DNA of 64,000 nt, from positions 62,001 to 126,000 of the forward strand of contig NZ_VXDC01000004.1 in NCBI RefSeq assembly GCF_008711285.1. The letters are read 5' to 3'. Under the pieces are notes generated by a model that was not told where the DNA came from, made no database searches, and saw only the letters and a list, made by a program, of their open reading frames with translations. A program made the position numbers and the translations under genes. The stretch comes from Roseibium aquae (GTDB lineage Bacteria; Pseudomonadota; Alphaproteobacteria; Rhizobiales; Stappiaceae). Below, piece after piece: positions 44,861 through 54,739 of the stretch (its first letter is position 1; each line of letters begins with the position of its first letter).

Positions 44861-45901
44861 TCACCCAGCCTTTTCGGGTTCGTTTGTGGTGCCGGTTTCT
44901 GGCATTTTGGGTGTCAGCGGCAATTTTGCGTCTCTGTCCATCACTCCCCGGATCCGGGCCAGCGTATCAGCGTCCAGCCGGGCCCAGTTTGCCGCGCATT
45001 GCAGAACCGTCCGACCGAGTGTGCTTTCTCCAAGGCCCGTGAGCGCTGCTCCCAAAGCGTTGAGCGCAGCCTTGTTGCCGGGATCCATAACGACCGCGGC
45101 AAAGGCGTGGGCCAAGGCGCGGCCAAGCTCCCCAAGCTTGCGGCTCACGACACTCAGACGAACCAGATGGCTTGCGTCGCCAGGAGCCTTTCGGTGCGCT
45201 GTGTCAAAGGCGCGATAGGCATCTTCAAATGCCCCATTCAGCTGGAAGGCCTCCCCAAGGATTTTCCAAGCCACGGGATTGGCGGGGTCCAGCCGGGTGG
45301 CCTCTTCCGCAAGGCCACGGGCTTCGGGGCCGCGCCGGCGGCGGATCAACAGGTCCGCAAGACCGGTCAGGGCTGGTGCGTAGGACCGGTCGATGGCAAG
45401 CGCTTTGCGAAAGGCGGCGATGGCGGCGGACGCCTGTGGATCGTGCGCGCGTGTCTCCGCATAAAGGGTCAATGCGGGAACGCTGTCGGGGATCAAGGCA
45501 GCAAGCTGGGTCGCAGGCGCTTGCGCGGCTTCGGCACGGCCTTGTTTCAGACGCACGGAGGCCAAACCGTAGAGAGCGTTGTGGTTGTTCGGCGCGACCT
45601 GAAGAACGTGCTCGAAATTCGTTTCGGCGTTGCCCAGATCACCAAGGAGCAATTGGCAGTTTCCGAGGTTGGCCCGGGCACCGATGTGATCCGGATCGAC
45701 GAAGACGATCCGGCGCAGCTGGGAAACGGCCTCGTCCAGATGCCCATTGCGCAACAGGGCCGTGGCCGCCCGATAGGCGATGTCCATATTCTCCGGGTCG
45801 AGATCCAGCGCATCCAGATAGGCCCCGAGCGCGGCCTCGCATTGTCCCGCCTGTTCGAGTGAGAGGGCTTTTTCAAACACCGGGCGGGCGTCAGGCTTCA
45901 T
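44861..45901 (-). CDS. TPR-repeat protein
   Basis: The 346-residue product is built of tetratricopeptide-like repeats, for example EKALSLEQAGQCEAALGAYL, YRAATALLRNGHLDEAVSQL, GNCQLLLGDLGNAETNFEHVL and LASVRLKQGRAEAAQA. Such all-helical scaffolds mediate protein contacts; no catalytic domain is seen and there is no signal peptide. The start at 45901 has GGGA at good distance; an ATG four codons earlier (45913) is also possible. It is convergent with rsmB and divergent from guaA. Confidence 0.85.
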   Translation of the reverse strand: MKPDARPVFEKALSLEQAGQCEAALGAYLDALDLDPENMDIAYRAATALLRNGHLDEAVSQLRRIVFVDPDHIGARANLGNCQLLLGDLGNAETNFEHVLQVAPNNHNALYGLASVRLKQGRAEAAQAPATQLAALIPDSVPALTLYAETRAHDPQASAAIAAFRKALAIDRSYAPALTGLADLLIRRRRGPEARGLAEEATRLDPANPVAWKILGEAFQLNGAFEDAYRAFDTAHRKAPGDASHLVRLSVVSRKLGELGRALAHAFAAVVMDPGNKAALNALGAALTGLGESTLGRTVLQCAANWARLDADTLARIRGVMDRDAKLPLTPKMPETGTTNEPEKAG

Positions 45902-46172
45902 GAGGGATCCCATCGACTCGGGTGCGACCGAGCCGAATCATATGCCGGGACGGACCGCAACTGCCTCATATTTATGGAGGTTTGGGAAACGCGTACAAGT
46001 TGGAACGGGAGCCCGGGGTGAAGCTCTTGTGGGCAGTTTTTCGCCGGCTTGGAAAACCAAGGGCTTACTGGCGGCTTGCCGGTCCCGGCGATGGTGGCGC
46101 TTTGCCGCGAAAAACTTTGTTTGTGGCCGAATAGTGGTTCAATTCACCCGTCGAAGAGGATAGAAGCGCGCC

Positions 46173-47747
46173 ATGACACATCATCACGACCGCCTACTCA
46201 TTATTGACTTCGGATCGCAGGTGACGCAGCTGATCGCGCGGCGCCTGCGCGAACTGAACGTTTATTGTGAAATCCATCCGTTCCAGAACGTGACCGATGC
46301 GTTCCTGGCCGGATTTACGCCGAAAGCCGTGATCTTTTCGGGTGGCCCGGATTCGGTGACGCGCGACGGCTCGCCGCGTCCGCCGGAGAGCGTCTATAAC
46401 CTCGGCGTCCCGATCCTCGGGATCTGCTATGGCCAGCAAGTGATGATGCAGCAGCTGGGCGGCGAGGTGCATGGCGGCAAGATTTCCGGCGGTGGCGGGA
46501 CGGCCGAATTCGGCCGAGCATATGTGACGCCTGCCGGATCCGATCTGTCGATCTTGAAAGGCTGGTTCGAGGGCGGCAAGGAGCAAGTCTGGATGAGTCA
46601 TGGCGATCATGTCGCCAAACTTGCCCCGGGTTTCGAGGTCTTCGGCACCTCGCCGAACGCCCCTTATGCGATCACCGCGGATGTGAGCCGGAACTTCTAT
46701 GCCGTTCAGTTTCATCCGGAAGTCCATCACACGCCCAACGGCAAGACGCTCTACGAGAATTTCATCAAGCTGGCGGGTTTTTCCGGCGACTGGACCATGG
46801 GCGCCTACAAGGACGATGCGATCGAGAAGATCCGTCAGCAGGTCGGCGACAAGAAGGTCATCTGCGGTCTGTCCGGTGGTGTCGACAGCTCTGTTGCCGC
46901 TGTCCTGATCCATGAAGCAATCGGCGATCAGCTCACCTGCGTGTTCGTCGACCACGGCCTGATGCGTCTGAACGAAGCAGATGAAGTCGTCTCCATGTTC
47001 CGGGACAACTACAACATTCCGCTCATTCACGCCGACGAAAGTGAATTGTTTCTCGGGGAACTCGATGGCCAGTCCGACCCGGAGACCAAGCGCAAGATCA
47101 TCGGCCGTCTGTTTATCGACGTCTTTCAGAAGCATGCCAATGAGATCGAGGGCGCCGAGTTTCTGGCTCAGGGCACCCTCTATCCGGACGTGATCGAAAG
47201 CGTGAGTTTCTCCGGTGGCCCGTCGGTGACAATCAAGTCGCACCACAATGTCGGCGGCCTTCCGGAAAAGATGGGCCTCAAGCTTGTCGAGCCGCTGCGC
47301 GAGCTTTTCAAGGACGAAGTGCGGGCACTTGGCCGGGAGCTTGGCCTTCCGGAGAGTTTCATTGGCCGGCATCCGTTTCCTGGACCGGGGCTGGCCATCC
47401 GCTGCCCGGGCGAGATCACCCGCGACAAGCTCGAAATCCTGCGGAAAGCGGATGCGGTCTATATCGACCAGATCCGGAAACACGGTCTCTATGACGAGAT
47501 CTGGCAGGCATTCGTGGCCATTTTGCCGGTGCGCACTGTCGGCGTCATGGGCGATGGGCGAACCTATGACTATGCCTGCGCGCTGCGCGCCGTCACTTCG
47601 GTGGACGGCATGACAGCGGATTACTATCCGTTCAGCCATGAGTTTTTGAGCGAGACCGCGACCCGGATCATCAACGAGGTCGAAGGGATCAACCGCGTGA
47701 CTTATGACATCACGTCCAAGCCTCCGGGCACGATCGAGTGGGAATGA
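46173..47747 (+). CDS. guaA: GMP synthase (glutamine-hydrolysing)
   Basis: The 524-residue enzyme aminates XMP to GMP. The class I glutamine amidotransferase domain (about 1-200) has the nucleophile in ILGICYGQQ and the His in FHPEVHHT. The ATP pyrophosphatase domain starts with the P-loop [12 protein letters not shown] at about residue 230, and the dimerisation domain ends in [15 protein letters not shown]. Length is normal. The ATG at 46173 follows GAGGATAGAAGCGCGCC. It uses the product of guaB encoded 4 kb away. Confidence 0.97.
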   Translation: MTHHHDRLLIIDFGSQVTQLIARRLRELNVYCEIHPFQNVTDAFLAGFTPKAVIFSGGPDSVTRDGSPRPPESVYNLGVPILGICYGQQVMMQQLGGEVHGGKISGGGGTAEFGRAYVTPAGSDLSILKGWFEGGKEQVWMSHGDHVAKLAPGFEVFGTSPNAPYAITADVSRNFYAVQFHPEVHHTPNGKTLYENFIKLAGFSGDWTMGAYKDDAIEKIRQQVGDKKVICGLSGGVDSSVAAVLIHEAIGDQLTCVFVDHGLMRLNEADEVVSMFRDNYNIPLIHADESELFLGELDGQSDPETKRKIIGRLFIDVFQKHANEIEGAEFLAQGTLYPDVIESVSFSGGPSVTIKSHHNVGGLPEKMGLKLVEPLRELFKDEVRALGRELGLPESFIGRHPFPGPGLAIRCPGEITRDKLEILRKADAVYIDQIRKHGLYDEIWQAFVAILPVRTVGVMGDGRTYDYACALRAVTSVDGMTADYYPFSHEFLSETATRIINEVEGINRVTYDITSKPPGTIEWE

Positions 47748-47969
47748 TCCGGTTTTGTTGAGGTGAAGCGGAGCCGGGGCAAACCGCCCGGAAATGTGGA
47801 TCGGCGTTTGGATTTTCTGTAACCTCTTGACCCGGCCAATGTATGATTCTAGCCCGGCGCGGCTTCATGCCGGGGCGCTCTGCTTGGGTTGAGGCCCCGG
47901 TGGTAAACCGGAGAGTTTTTCGGAAGAACCGGCCGCGGTGGCCCGGGGCGCAGAAAAGGGGGGGGGAGC

Positions 47970-49541
47970 ATGAAGTCCTACTACCGGCATCTGCAAAGCA
48001 CGCTCACCTTCGGTGAAGACATGCCGGCCGACTATCGGCCGACCATGCGCAGCAGCGCCGCGTTTCCCTTGCGGTTCGAGGCGGATACGATCGACACGGA
48101 AGTAACCTTCATGGGTTACTGGCTGTTGAAACGGCAAATGAAAGAGGTCGGCATCGTGCTCACGGTGCGGGACGATCAGGGCCGAAAGCTGCATGTGCAA
48201 CACCTCGTTGTCTCCAGTCCGAAAGCCTATGTCTGGCGGGCTTCCGCCTTGGCCGGGACCGGCAAGATCGGCCGGGTGTTCTTAGGGTCGGTCGAGGTTG
48301 AAGTGTTTTCCACCCGGGACATGGTCTATCCGTATCCGGCGATCACCTTTTCCTTTATTTCGCCGATGGGGCGCGCCTTTGTCCACACTTGTGGTCGGAT
48401 CTACAATGATTTGGAGGATTTGCGCGAGAATGACGAAGTCACCGTGCCCGAGGCCGGGTTCGATCTGATCCCCGACGATGGATATGAACCATTTTTTTCT
48501 TTCGTGAATGGCCCGCTCGACCAGAGCGGATCTGAGATCGAGCTGGAATTCGTCAACCAGGCGGGGCAGTCCTTGGTGATCCCGCGCCGGCTTGGCAGTT
48601 TGCCGCCTTATGGAACCGCCTGGATACGCGCTTTTTCTTCGGACCAAGAGCGGGAGCATTTGGGCAGTGGTTTTGGAACGGTCAAAGTCCGCCATGACTT
48701 GAAAGGTTTCTTTCCGCGCCTTGTGGCCGGCAATGAGCATATCGGCCCAAAAGCGCTTTCTCTCACGCACAGTTATTACGACACGAGCAGCGAAACGGGC
48801 GCCGTGACCTACTGGTCAAACAGCCATCCCGACGCCTTTCACGATGCGGTGATGCCGGTCGCCGTACCGGCTGTGTTTGAGCGCGTGGAGATCGTCATTT
48901 ACCCGATCTATCCCAGATCGGGCGTATGTCTGCATTTCGACTTTTACCGGCCGGACGGAACGTTTCTGTTTCGCGACCAAACGCCGAGAAGTCTGGCCGA
49001 AGGACCGCGCCTTCAGTATGTCAATTGCCGCGCGATAGCGGATGCGCACGGTTATGCGGGCGCAGACCTTCTTTGCAGGGTGATCGTCGAAGGCAGGGGC
49101 AAATGCCCCGCACGGCTGAAGTTCGGGATCAACTACGGCAACCGCGGCCGTATTGACATGCCAAGCAATATTTGCAGCAGCGCGTCCATGGCAAATCCGA
49201 AATTCATGGGTAAACCCGGGACCTTCAAATGGTGTTCGATCTTCGAACCGGACAACGAACTTATTTATCTGACAAACACCGGGTTTCCCAAGGGCAGTCT
49301 CGAGGCGGCCAATGCGCGGGTGCGGCTGTGGCGCCACGCGGACGATACGTCAATCGAATGGGACATCACCGTGCCCTGGAACGGGGTTCTTGAAGTGTTG
49401 GGAGACCGGAAAACGGAAATCTCGCAGTTCCTCGGCGGAGAGGTGGGCTGGATGACCTTCACCAGCGACAATCCGTTCCTCAACGGGTTCTATATAACCG
49501 ATCATGGTCATGGCCTTGTCGGCGCCGATCACATTTATTGA
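47970..49541 (+). CDS. Unrecognised beta-rich 523-residue protein
   Basis: I do not recognise this family. The sequence has no signal peptide, no membrane segment and no clear catalytic motif. It is rich in aromatic residues and alternating hydrophobic patterns typical of beta-sandwich proteins (ITFSFISPMGRAFVH, RVEIVIYPIYPRSGVCLHFDFYRP). Two halves with similar-looking beta segments may exist. A conspicuous stretch SNICSSASMANPKFMG lies near 400. It is the first gene of the second glycan cluster and is followed by sugar-type methyltransferase genes, so a role in surface glycan handling or binding is a guess. A run of eight G precedes the ATG, which would serve as ribosome site. Confidence 0.75.
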   Translation: MKSYYRHLQSTLTFGEDMPADYRPTMRSSAAFPLRFEADTIDTEVTFMGYWLLKRQMKEVGIVLTVRDDQGRKLHVQHLVVSSPKAYVWRASALAGTGKIGRVFLGSVEVEVFSTRDMVYPYPAITFSFISPMGRAFVHTCGRIYNDLEDLRENDEVTVPEAGFDLIPDDGYEPFFSFVNGPLDQSGSEIELEFVNQAGQSLVIPRRLGSLPPYGTAWIRAFSSDQEREHLGSGFGTVKVRHDLKGFFPRLVAGNEHIGPKALSLTHSYYDTSSETGAVTYWSNSHPDAFHDAVMPVAVPAVFERVEIVIYPIYPRSGVCLHFDFYRPDGTFLFRDQTPRSLAEGPRLQYVNCRAIADAHGYAGADLLCRVIVEGRGKCPARLKFGINYGNRGRIDMPSNICSSASMANPKFMGKPGTFKWCSIFEPDNELIYLTNTGFPKGSLEAANARVRLWRHADDTSIEWDITVPWNGVLEVLGDRKTEISQFLGGEVGWMTFTSDNPFLNGFYITDHGHGLVGADHIY

Positions 49542-49890
49542 CCTAGAACGTCTCCGGCCCGCCTGGCGTCGTTGCTCGCCGTCAATCGCGGGGCCGGATC
49601 AGCGGGTGTTCAACCGGAGGCGATGGAGGTCGGGCCGCGTCTCATGAGAGGAACCGGTCCGTGGCGAGGCTGAAGAGGGCGCGGATTGGAAGGGGCTTGG
49701 CGCCGCAAGCTGTTGAGAAAAATTTTGTCGGCACCGCGGTCTGTCTGTCCTTAGATCCCTCGTGAATAACACCGGATCGCGGCGGCTGGGCCCTTGCCCT
49801 CCAACTGGGATTCGAACACATAATTGGCGCGACGGCTTTATTTTCTCCAGTTCAATTTACAATAAGTCACGGCGAAGCGCGGAGTGGGTT

Positions 49891-50535
49891 GTGGAAACAC
49901 CATCTAATCTTGAGATCTACGATCAGTTTCTGGCGCAAACCACTCCGGATCGCCTGCAAAAAATATTGGCCCGCTACGAGCTGTTCAAGATGACCATGGA
50001 TGTGCCCGGCGACATAGTCGAGTGCGGTGTGTTCAAGGGGTCGGGCTTCTTCACTTTCGCCAAATTGATCCGTCTGTTCCGGCCGAATGACAGTCACAGG
50101 TTGGTGGGGTTTGATTTTTTCGAAACCAGCCGGGACATGGATTTCCGGTATGACATCGACAAGACCGTTTTGGACGACCATGGCTCAGGATGGACAAGCC
50201 GAGACGAGATCATCCAGACCTGTGGCCGCTGGGGGCAGACCAATGTGCTGCTTTATGCCGGCAACGCCGCCGAGACGACCGCGCAATATGCCAAAGAGCA
50301 ACTGGGTGCGCGCATTTCGCTCCTCTACATCGATGTCGACAATTATGAAGGGGCTCTGGGCATTTTGAACAACCTTTACGATCTTGTCCCAAGAGGGGGC
50401 ATTATCGCGCTGGATGAGTATGGGCTACGCGGATATGGGGAATCGGACGCCGTGGACGAGTTCTTTCGGGAACGCGACGTCCGGCTCAAGGCCTTTCCCT
50501 GGGCAAACACCCCGTCAGCCTATCTCGTGAAGTGA
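49891..50535 (+). CDS. TylF/MycF-type methyltransferase
   Basis: The 214-residue product resembles the macrocin O-methyltransferase (TylF) family: GDIVECGVFKGSGFFTFAKL (SAM motif I), VGFDFFETS, LLYIDVDNYEGAL with metal-binding Asp residues, and GGIIALDEYG. Members O-methylate sugars in antibiotics and bacterial glycans. The GTG at 49891 is preferred because GGAG lies upstream and homologues begin near NLEIYDQF; a GTG at 49762 would add 43 residues without a ribosome site. It is followed by a 377-base gap and then the DUF4910 gene. Confidence 0.85.
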   Translation: METPSNLEIYDQFLAQTTPDRLQKILARYELFKMTMDVPGDIVECGVFKGSGFFTFAKLIRLFRPNDSHRLVGFDFFETSRDMDFRYDIDKTVLDDHGSGWTSRDEIIQTCGRWGQTNVLLYAGNAAETTAQYAKEQLGARISLLYIDVDNYEGALGILNNLYDLVPRGGIIALDEYGLRGYGESDAVDEFFRERDVRLKAFPWANTPSAYLVK

Positions 50536-50912
50536 CCGAAGCGTCGATTGCGCGCGGATCGTGTCGATGGGTCGCGGATGGTCCCGGGGACCATATCGCG
50601 CTAGGTAATCCCTTGATTTGTCCGTTGCTGTGACCCGATTGTTGTGAAAGGGAGCCATGGCGGGGCGACATTGGCCTCCGCCACAGCCGCGTCCTGTGCG
50701 ATCCGCAGGGCGTTCAGCGGCTTGCCTTGAAACAAATGGCCTGCGCCATTTTCCCAGGCATCGGGCTCGGCTATATCCTTGTCGCCGTTCTGTGAAAGAC
50801 GAGGGCTTCTGTCGATTACCGGAACCCCGCCATTGTGCCGTCCGGCCCGGCGTTGCAAGTTGAGCGTAGGCAAATATGAGATTCGGACGGGTGGGTTTCC
50901 GGGGGCGGCTTC
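50536..50912 (+). other. Intergenic stretch, possible gene remnant on the minus strand
   Basis: No intact gene is supported. On the minus strand, one frame between about 50870 and 50650 reads protein-like sequence (for example ENGAGHLFQGKPLNALRIAQ, AAVAEANVAPPWLP) without any start or recognised family, so it may be an old fragment. The bases just before 50913 should contain the ribosome site (GGGGGCGG) of the next gene. Confidence 0.3.
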
Positions 50913-52247
50913 ATGACCTATGACGAGATGAATAGGTTGTTCGATGAGCTTTGGCCGATCGCGCGGTCGATCACCGGGCCCGGCATCGCGTCTTCCCTGG
51001 GCATTTTGCAAAAGCACATTCCGCTCATCGTGCACGAGGTTCCAACCGGCGAGCCCGTCTTCGACTGGATTGTCCCGCCAGAATGGAAATTGAATATCGC
51101 CACCCTTCATACCGAAGACGGCGAGCAGATCCTCAGCACGGAAGATTCGAACCTTCATGTCCTGAACTTCTCCGAACCCTTTTCGGGCCTCGTCGATTTT
51201 GAAGAACTCGACAGCCATCTTCATTCCGATCCATCGCTGCCTGAAGCCACCCCCTATGTCACCAGCTATTACGTCCGGCGATGGGGCCTTTGTCTTCCAC
51301 ACACCCAGCGCACCAAACTGAAACGCGACATCCGGTACCGTGTGAACATCGATACGGAAATCTTCGACGGTCATCTGCGGTACGGTGAGGCCGTCTTGCC
51401 GGGGCAAACGGATGAAACGGTCCTGCTGTCTTCGTATCTCTGCCACCCCAGCATGGCGAACAATGAACTGTCCGGTCCGCTGGCGCTCGTCGCGCTCTAT
51501 CACAAATTGCTGGCGCAGACCGACAGGCACTACACGTACCGCTTTCTGATCATCCCGGAGACCATTGGTTCGATCACTTTTCTAGCCAGGTCTTCGCGGG
51601 CCGAACTGGACAAGATCAAGGCGGGGATCGTGTTGACATGCCTGGGTGGGGCGTCGCCGGCGATTTCGTTCAAGCACTCGCGCAGGCATTGGCTTGGGCA
51701 GGTCTCACAGATTGACGCTCTGGCGGAGGCCTTTTGCCGCTATGACGCGCACAACTTCACGGCACGGCCCTTTACCCCCATCAACGGCAGCGATGAACGC
51801 CAATTCTGTTCGCCGGCGATCAATCTGCCGGTCATTCAGGCGGCGCGCACGGTTTACGGCGGCTATGACCAGTACCATACCAGCTTCGACACCAAGGATA
51901 TGATGCGCATCAGCTCGGTTATGGACTCGGTCGAAAAGATCAGGCTGGTTCTGAAGGCCTTCGATCTCAACCGATCGCCGCTTACGTCGGAAATCGGAGG
52001 CGGCGAACCGATGCTGGGAAGGCGGAACCTTTATCCGACGATGAACAGCTCGCAGATAAGGAACATGTCGGCGGACGGCTTTTCCGATCACCGCTCGCAA
52101 CTCAACCTCATGCTTGAGGTCTTGTCGTTGATCGACGGAACGCGGAAGATCCTCGAAATCGTCGAGTTTCTGGGCAAGCCCATCGGCGCAGTTGTCCCGA
52201 TCGTCGAAACCTTGATGGAGGATGGAATGGTGAGGATCTCGGGGTGA
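50913..52247 (+). CDS. DUF4910 peptidase-like protein of glycan clusters
   Basis: The 444-residue product matches the DUF4910/DUF2172 aminopeptidase-like family: an N-terminal MNRLFDELWPIARSITGPG, then an M28-like zinc peptidase fold with SSYLCHPSMANNELSG, IIPETIGSI and the YHTSFDTKD motif, and a C-terminal winged-helix. Proteins of this family recur in O-antigen and capsule clusters, where they may act as amide hydrolases on sugar amides, but their reaction is not established as far as I know. The candidate metal residues (His, Asp/Glu in the motifs above) are kept. Its stop overlaps the next start by 4 bases. Confidence 0.85.
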   Translation: MTYDEMNRLFDELWPIARSITGPGIASSLGILQKHIPLIVHEVPTGEPVFDWIVPPEWKLNIATLHTEDGEQILSTEDSNLHVLNFSEPFSGLVDFEELDSHLHSDPSLPEATPYVTSYYVRRWGLCLPHTQRTKLKRDIRYRVNIDTEIFDGHLRYGEAVLPGQTDETVLLSSYLCHPSMANNELSGPLALVALYHKLLAQTDRHYTYRFLIIPETIGSITFLARSSRAELDKIKAGIVLTCLGGASPAISFKHSRRHWLGQVSQIDALAEAFCRYDAHNFTARPFTPINGSDERQFCSPAINLPVIQAARTVYGGYDQYHTSFDTKDMMRISSVMDSVEKIRLVLKAFDLNRSPLTSEIGGGEPMLGRRNLYPTMNSSQIRNMSADGFSDHRSQLNLMLEVLSLIDGTRKILEIVEFLGKPIGAVVPIVETLMEDGMVRISG

Positions 52248-53041
52248 GCATCTGCCTGATTACTGGAAGCCATCCGCGGCATCTGTTCCTGGCCCGCGAA
52301 CTGATACGGACCGGAACGGTCTGTGCGTGGATCATGGAAGAACGCGAGGCTTTTGTGCCCGAGCCGCCGCCGGGATTGGCACCCGATCTCGCCGGTTTGT
52401 TCAACCATCATTTTGCGGAAAGGGACCGGATCGAGCAGTTGGTGTTCACAAGGGCGGGTGGTCCCGACAAAACACCGGATTTCGTCGTGGGGACGTCCGG
52501 GCTCAATGACCCGGAAACCATCGCCTTTGCGAGGAATTCCGGCCCCCAACTGGTGGTGAGTTACGGTTGCTCCAAGCTGTCGGAGGGTTTTCTCCGCACG
52601 GTGGGGTGCCGGTTCTGGAATGTGCATGGCGGGCTTTCGCCCGACTATCGCGGCGTGGCGACGCATTTCTGGCCGAGCTACTTCCTTGAGCCCCAAATGA
52701 CGGGTGTGACGCTGCATGAGACAACTGATTTCCTCGACAGTGGTGCATTGATCCTCACCACGAGCGCGCCCATGACCCGCGGCGACAGCTTGCACAGGCT
52801 GGCGGCCCGGAACATCGAGCATTTCGCTGAGGTCTTTTGCCGGTCTGTCCGGGGATTGGACTTCGCCAGCCTGCCCGACGGCAAACCCCAGAAGAAATAC
52901 GGCAAGGCCTTTCTGTCGGGTGATTGGCGGCCGGAACATCTCCGGTTGATCTATGAGGTCCATGACGACCGGATCGTCGACCACGTGCTGGACGGAAAGC
53001 TGACGGGCAGGGTGCCGCGGCTGATGTCGGTGCTCGACTGA
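52244..53041 (+). CDS. Formyltransferase-family protein, probable sugar N-formyltransferase
   Basis: The 265-residue product has the formyl transferase fold: FWNVHGGLSPDYRGVATHFW supplies the catalytic Asn and His, and ETTDFLDSGALIL the Asp of the Asn-His-Asp triad. It lacks the C-terminal tRNA-binding domain of methionyl-tRNA formyltransferase and sits in a glycan cluster, so it likely formylates an amino sugar using N10-formyl-tetrahydrofolate. The start is GTG at 52244, overlapping the previous stop (GTGA). Confidence 0.84.
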   Translation: MSICLITGSHPRHLFLARELIRTGTVCAWIMEEREAFVPEPPPGLAPDLAGLFNHHFAERDRIEQLVFTRAGGPDKTPDFVVGTSGLNDPETIAFARNSGPQLVVSYGCSKLSEGFLRTVGCRFWNVHGGLSPDYRGVATHFWPSYFLEPQMTGVTLHETTDFLDSGALILTTSAPMTRGDSLHRLAARNIEHFAEVFCRSVRGLDFASLPDGKPQKKYGKAFLSGDWRPEHLRLIYEVHDDRIVDHVLDGKLTGRVPRLMSVLD

Positions 53042-53111
53042 AGACGCGGGGGCAGGCCGGGCCGGCACCGGTGGATGAAAACCTTTCTCAAGAGCGAGTG
53101 GATTTAAACAG

Positions 53112-53780
53112 ATGTCGACTGGCGACCGCCCCACCCGAACCGATCAGGCAAGTAACGCGCCTGTCGCTGCCACATATGCGACCGACCAGGAAACCTTTTG
53201 GGCCGGTGAATTTGGCGATGACTATATCTCGCGAAATCAGTCCGATGTGTTTTTTCACCGCAAGGTTGCGGTTTGGGCACGCATGCTCGGGTCGGCGCAC
53301 GGCGTCGGGTCGATCATGGAATTCGGGTGCAATATCGGACTGAACCTGCTGGCCATCCACAAGCTGACACCGTCCGTCACGCTCCATGCCCATGAGATCA
53401 ACGCCACCGCCGCAAAACGCGCCGCCGAACTGGGCATTGCCTCGATCCACCGGGGCAGCATTCTGGAACCGATGAAGGGCGAGCCCGTTGACCTGACATT
53501 CACCTCCGGAGTGCTGATCCACATCGCACCCGATCAGCTGGACAAGGTGTATACAAACCTCGTCCGGATGAGCCGTCGTTATGTGCTGGTCGCCGAGTAC
53601 TATAATCCAACACCGGTGACGGTGCCCTACCGGGGCCACGAGGATCGGCTGTTCAAGCGCGACTTCGCTGGCGATCTGATCGACGGTTACGGCCTGAAAC
53701 TGGTGGACTACGGCTTCGTCTATCATCGGGACAACATGGCGCCGCTCGACGATTCCACTTGGTTCCTGCTGGAAAAATAA
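53112..53780 (+). CDS. Pseudaminic acid biosynthesis-associated methylase
   Basis: The 222-residue SAM-dependent methyltransferase matches the family named pseudaminic acid biosynthesis-associated methylase: YATDQETFWAGEFGDDYISRN at the N-terminus, EFGCNIGLNLLAI as SAM motif I, and LTFTSGVLIHIAPDQL. These genes are typically found in pse clusters, tying this cluster to the one at 1650-8565. It probably methylates the nonulosonic acid or a pathway intermediate. It starts 70 bases after the formyltransferase gene. Confidence 0.88.
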   Translation: MSTGDRPTRTDQASNAPVAATYATDQETFWAGEFGDDYISRNQSDVFFHRKVAVWARMLGSAHGVGSIMEFGCNIGLNLLAIHKLTPSVTLHAHEINATAAKRAAELGIASIHRGSILEPMKGEPVDLTFTSGVLIHIAPDQLDKVYTNLVRMSRRYVLVAEYYNPTPVTVPYRGHEDRLFKRDFAGDLIDGYGLKLVDYGFVYHRDNMAPLDDSTWFLLEK

Positions 53781-53864
53781 GGCGCGCCTGTTCTGCCGGA
53801 CCGGTGAGGACCGTAGACCTTCCGGGCCGCGCGTTTGCAAAGCGGACGCGGAACGCGCGGTGTC

Positions 53865-54512
53865 CTAACTGAAATGGGGCTTCACAAGCGTGACAACCCC
53901 GTCCGCCACGAATTGAACGGACAAGGCGGCGAGCAACACCCCAAGCAGCCGGGTAATCACAAGCTGGGCGGTGTCGCCGAGCCGCCGTTCGATCTGGTCG
54001 GCCAGGAGAAACGCCCCGAGACAACTGATCAGGATGATGACAATGACGCCGCCCAGGCCAGCATAGGCAACCGTGTCCGGCGCCTGGCTGGACAACAGGA
54101 TAATGGCCGAAATAGCCGCTGGTCCCGCGATGAGGGGGATTGCCAGAGGAAACACCGCGAGCTCATAGATGGTTCCATGGTGCGCTTCCACCGATTCGAC
54201 AGCTTTTTCAGCCGTTTGGCTTTTGCGGGCCTGTCTTTTGCCGAATACCATCTCAAGAGCGATTACGAACAACAAGATCCCGCCGGCGATCCGGAAAGCC
54301 GACACCGAGATGCCGAGAACATTCAGGACGGTTTGCCCGGTGGCATAGAAGACCAGCAGGATGGCCGCACCCGTTATGGTCGCGCGCACGGCAATCTTGC
54401 GCCGGTCAGACGCCGACATGCCCGCCGTCAGTGCCAAAAACATCGGGGCCAGACCGACCGGATCGATCGTCACGAACAGGGTTGCAAACGCGTTGATGAA
54501 ATAGTCGGTCAT
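53865..54512 (-). CDS. MarC-family integral membrane protein
   Basis: The 215-residue protein has six predicted membrane segments and the MarC family landmarks LFVTIDPVGLAPMFLALTAG near the N-terminus and AIPLIAGPAAISAIILL in the middle. The family's transport or other function is not established; the old link to multiple antibiotic resistance has been withdrawn. It is convergent with the methylase gene and divergent from gyrA. Confidence 0.93.
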   Translation of the reverse strand: MTDYFINAFATLFVTIDPVGLAPMFLALTAGMSASDRRKIAVRATITGAAILLVFYATGQTVLNVLGISVSAFRIAGGILLFVIALEMVFGKRQARKSQTAEKAVESVEAHHGTIYELAVFPLAIPLIAGPAAISAIILLSSQAPDTVAYAGLGGVIVIILISCLGAFLLADQIERRLGDTAQLVITRLLGVLLAALSVQFVADGVVTLVKPHFS

Positions 54513-54674
54513 GGTCCCGTTCCGCTCCCCGAACTGCTATGTCCGGACATGTTCTACCCGGCTTTTGAAGGCGGCATAACAGGTCAAGGCCCGCCGCTTC
54601 AAAACTGCTGGTGGATATTATTTTAAGATATTGAAATTAATGCATTATTGAGGTCTGAATTCCCGGGTGAAAAT

Positions 54675-54703
54675 TTGGTTCTCAGGCCGGAATCGTCTAT
54701 AAG
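54675..54703 (+). promoter_or_regulatory. Sigma-70 type promoter of gyrA
   Basis: TTGGTT (54675-54680) and TATAAG (54698-54703) are separated by exactly 17 bases. Transcription would start about 30 bases before the gyrA start codon. Confidence 0.65.
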
Positions 54704-54739
54704 GTTGAAACAACAACAACAGTGACATGAGAACAATCC

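Noticed and set aside
49795-49825. GGGATTCGAAC resembling a tRNA T-arm
   Set aside because: On neither strand do the flanks form a paired T-stem or cloverleaf; it is a chance match.
50601-51530. A 309-codon minus-strand frame over the DUF4910 gene start
   Set aside because: Most of it is antisense to the DUF4910 gene. Only the part in 50650-50870 looks protein-like, and it is too short and unassigned to call a gene.
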